From the NCBI RefSeq assembly GCF_023073355.1, contig NZ_JADPJI010000005.1:2356001-2420000 (forward strand): DNA of 64,000 nucleotides. Reading direction: 5' to 3'. Positions 62,483 through 64,000 of this stretch are shown here, piece by piece (within the stretch, counting starts at the first letter, position 1; each line of letters starts with the position of its first letter). Origin of the DNA: Bradyrhizobium sp. 199 (GTDB taxonomy: Bacteria; Pseudomonadota; Alphaproteobacteria; Rhizobiales; Xanthobacteraceae). The notes beneath the pieces were generated by a model. It was not told the origin of the DNA. It saw nothing but the letters and a program-made list of their open reading frames with translations, and searched no databases. Position numbers and translations under genes: made by a program.

Positions 62483-64000
62483 TCACTCGAACAGCGGCGC
62501 CAGCTGCATCTGCGGGACCAGCACGAGGCCCTTGTCGGTGATGCGAATTTCCGGAATGACCGATAGGGGAATCAAATTGAAGCCCATGTAAGGGATGGTG
62601 CAGCCGGCCTCGGCCCATTCCTTCTTCAGCACCTTGACCTGTTCGGCCACCTCGGTGACGCGCTTGTCGGACAGCAGGCCCGCGATCGGCAGCGGGACGA
62701 GCGCCCTCACCTGGTCGTCGGCGACGACGCAGACGCCGCCCTGCTGTGCCTTGATGGCCGATATCGCCACCTGCATGTCGCCCTCGTTGGTGCCAGCGAC
62801 GATGAGGTTGTGACTATCGTGTCCCACGCTGGAGGCGACCGCGCCGCGCTTGAGGCCAAAATCCTTCAGCAGGCCGTGGGCGACGTTGCCCGCCGATTTT
62901 CCGTGACGCTCGACCACCGTGACGAAGCACAGGCGGTAGCGTGCGAACAGCGACGGCCAGTCCTTTACCGGCTCGATCGCGACCTTCTCGTGGATCAGCG
63001 TGATGCCCGGCAGCGCCGTCTTGATCGCGTTGACCGTGCAGGCCTTTGACGGAAGCTCCGGCGTCAGCTTCATCTTCTCTGGCAGCTTGACCGTCGCATA
63101 AGCCGCCTTCGGATACTGATAGCGCTGCGACAGCGCCTGATCGAGCAGCGGCGTGATCTTGCCGCGCTCGACCACGAGCTCGCCGCCATACCAGGTGCAT
63201 TGCGGCTTGAGCTGATCGTCCATCAGCACGAGATCGGCGCGGCGACCGCCGCCAAGCCCGCCGATGTCGCCATCCATGCCGAAGCGGGTGGCGCCGTGCA
63301 GCGAGCCCATTGACCAAGCCTGCTCCGGCGACATGCCGGCTTTCACGGCTTCACGCACCACCCAGTCGAGACCGAACAGCAGGAGATCGTCGGCATCGCG
63401 ATCGTCGGTGCACACCGCCGTGCGCTTGTGCGAGGCCCCGAGCTCAGTGATCGTGCGGATCGCCTGCGGCAGCGAGTGCCAGGGCGTCGTCGGCGGACCG
63501 CCACGCAGAAACACCCAGACGCCGGCGTCGAGCAGGTCGTCGGCAATGTCGCGGTCGATCGCCTCATGGGTGTCGGTCACGCCGGATGCCGCATAGGCCG
63601 CAACAAATTCGCGGCCGTAGACGTGGCCAGAGACAGGACGGCCACGCTTCAGGGCGGCCGCAAGGATGGCGTGACTACGCTCGTCGCCCATCGCAACGGG
63701 CACAAAGTCCATCTTCTCGCCCAGCGCGACAGCCTCTGGCCAGCGATCGAACAGGCCGGCGATCTTGTCCGGCGTGAGGTCGCCCCCCGCCGTCTCCAGT
63801 TCCGCCGAGGTCGCCGGCACCGTGCTCGGCACCGTCAGGAAGATCGACAGCGGCGCTTGCCGCGCGTCCTCCAGCATTGCCTCAACGCCGGCGACGTCCA
63901 TGACGTTGCCGATCTCGTGGCTGTCGCAGAAGATCGCGGTGGTGCCGTTGAGCAGCGCAGCTTCCGCGTAGGCGCAGGCCGTCACCATCGAGGATTCGAT
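62483..64000 (-). CDS. ade: Adenine deaminase (5' end beyond the window)
   Basis: At least 505 residues of an amidohydrolase-fold adenine deaminase, which makes hypoxanthine and ammonia from adenine. The visible part begins at ESSMVTA, just after where the metal-binding HxH should lie outside the window. It has FCDSHEIGNVMD, SGHVYG and CTDDRDADDLL (metal Asp), and the C-terminal SVGHDSHNLIVAGTNEGDM. Same strand as gcl, 152 bases upstream. Purine breakdown ends in glyoxylate, so the neighbours make metabolic sense. Confidence 0.95.
   Translation of the reverse strand: MESSMVTACAYAEAALLNGTTAIFCDSHEIGNVMDVAGVEAMLEDARQAPLSIFLTVPSTVPATSAELETAGGDLTPDKIAGLFDRWPEAVALGEKMDFVPVAMGDERSHAILAAALKRGRPVSGHVYGREFVAAYAASGVTDTHEAIDRDIADDLLDAGVWVFLRGGPPTTPWHSLPQAIRTITELGASHKRTAVCTDDRDADDLLLFGLDWVVREAVKAGMSPEQAWSMGSLHGATRFGMDGDIGGLGGGRRADLVLMDDQLKPQCTWYGGELVVERGKITPLLDQALSQRYQYPKAAYATVKLPEKMKLTPELPSKACTVNAIKTALPGITLIHEKVAIEPVKDWPSLFARYRLCFVTVVERHGKSAGNVAHGLLKDFGLKRGAVASSVGHDSHNLIVAGTNEGDMQVAISAIKAQQGGVCVVADDQVRALVPLPIAGLLSDKRVTEVAEQVKVLKKEWAEAGCTIPYMGFNLIPLSVIPEIRITDKGLVLVPQMQLAPLFE

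Overview
The window reads as chromosomal accessory/metabolic DNA of a high-GC alphaproteobacterium, most likely Bradyrhizobium or a close relative. This is inference from several signs: ChvE/GguAB-type sugar uptake, a great density of ABC transporters with ATGA start/stop overlaps, PaoABC-like molybdoenzymes, and intergenic palindromes of types I associate with Bradyrhizobium genomes. I see no tRNA, rRNA, CRISPR array, insertion sequence, phage or plasmid gene. Nearly all the sequence is protein-coding.

Layout. 1-2276 (minus): the end of a periplasmic aldehyde-oxidase-like operon (2Fe-2S and FAD subunits) behind a LysR regulator. 2562-13070 (minus): an oligopeptide-type ABC transporter (four cytoplasmic/membrane genes plus a binding protein) between two amidase-signature hydrolases. 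It is followed by a broken serine hydrolase and a decayed second copy of an amidase C-terminus. 13181-15262 (minus): fructokinase-like kinase, polyol-dehydrogenase-like SDR and the tail of a dead MalK-type ATPase. 15428-27741 (minus): a long sugar operon, ytfQ-ytfR-ytfT-yjfF-regulator-gal-galM-lactonase-chvE-gguA-gguB, combining two sugar importers with the first steps of oxidative galactose/arabinose breakdown. A XylX-like dehydratase (28118-29290) lies just upstream.

29425-39184 is the most unusual region. One arm holds an APS-reductase-alpha-like flavoprotein, a two-cluster ferredoxin, a HEAT-repeat protein and a ferredoxin-NADP reductase. The other holds a DUF971 protein, a Crp/Fnr-family regulator and a nitrate/sulfonate-type ABC importer whose binding protein carries an extra NosL-like C-terminal domain. 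A YeiH/TauZ-type putative sulfate exporter closes it. Four intergenic sites share one short motif (core CAATTAGTTG), which ties the two arms into one regulon. I propose this as a candidate uncharacterised organosulfur (or related oxyanion) uptake and redox system.

39691-49296: a branched-chain-type ABC importer divergent from an acyl-CoA ligase, TetR regulator, Baeyer-Villiger monooxygenase and kappa-class isomerase, probably for catabolism of a ketone or aromatic compound. 49358-51096: alanine dehydrogenase divergent from its Lrp/AsnC-type regulator. 51239-54952: a second PaoABC-like operon whose small subunit has UGA in place of a conserved cluster cysteine. 55370-57852: a D-2-hydroxyacid dehydrogenase divergent from a two-subunit ThDP decarboxylase of the sulfopyruvate/phosphonopyruvate type. 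58848-62330: the glyoxylate operon gcl-hyi-glxR, downstream of an adenine deaminase cut by the right edge, which suggests purine-to-glyoxylate breakdown.
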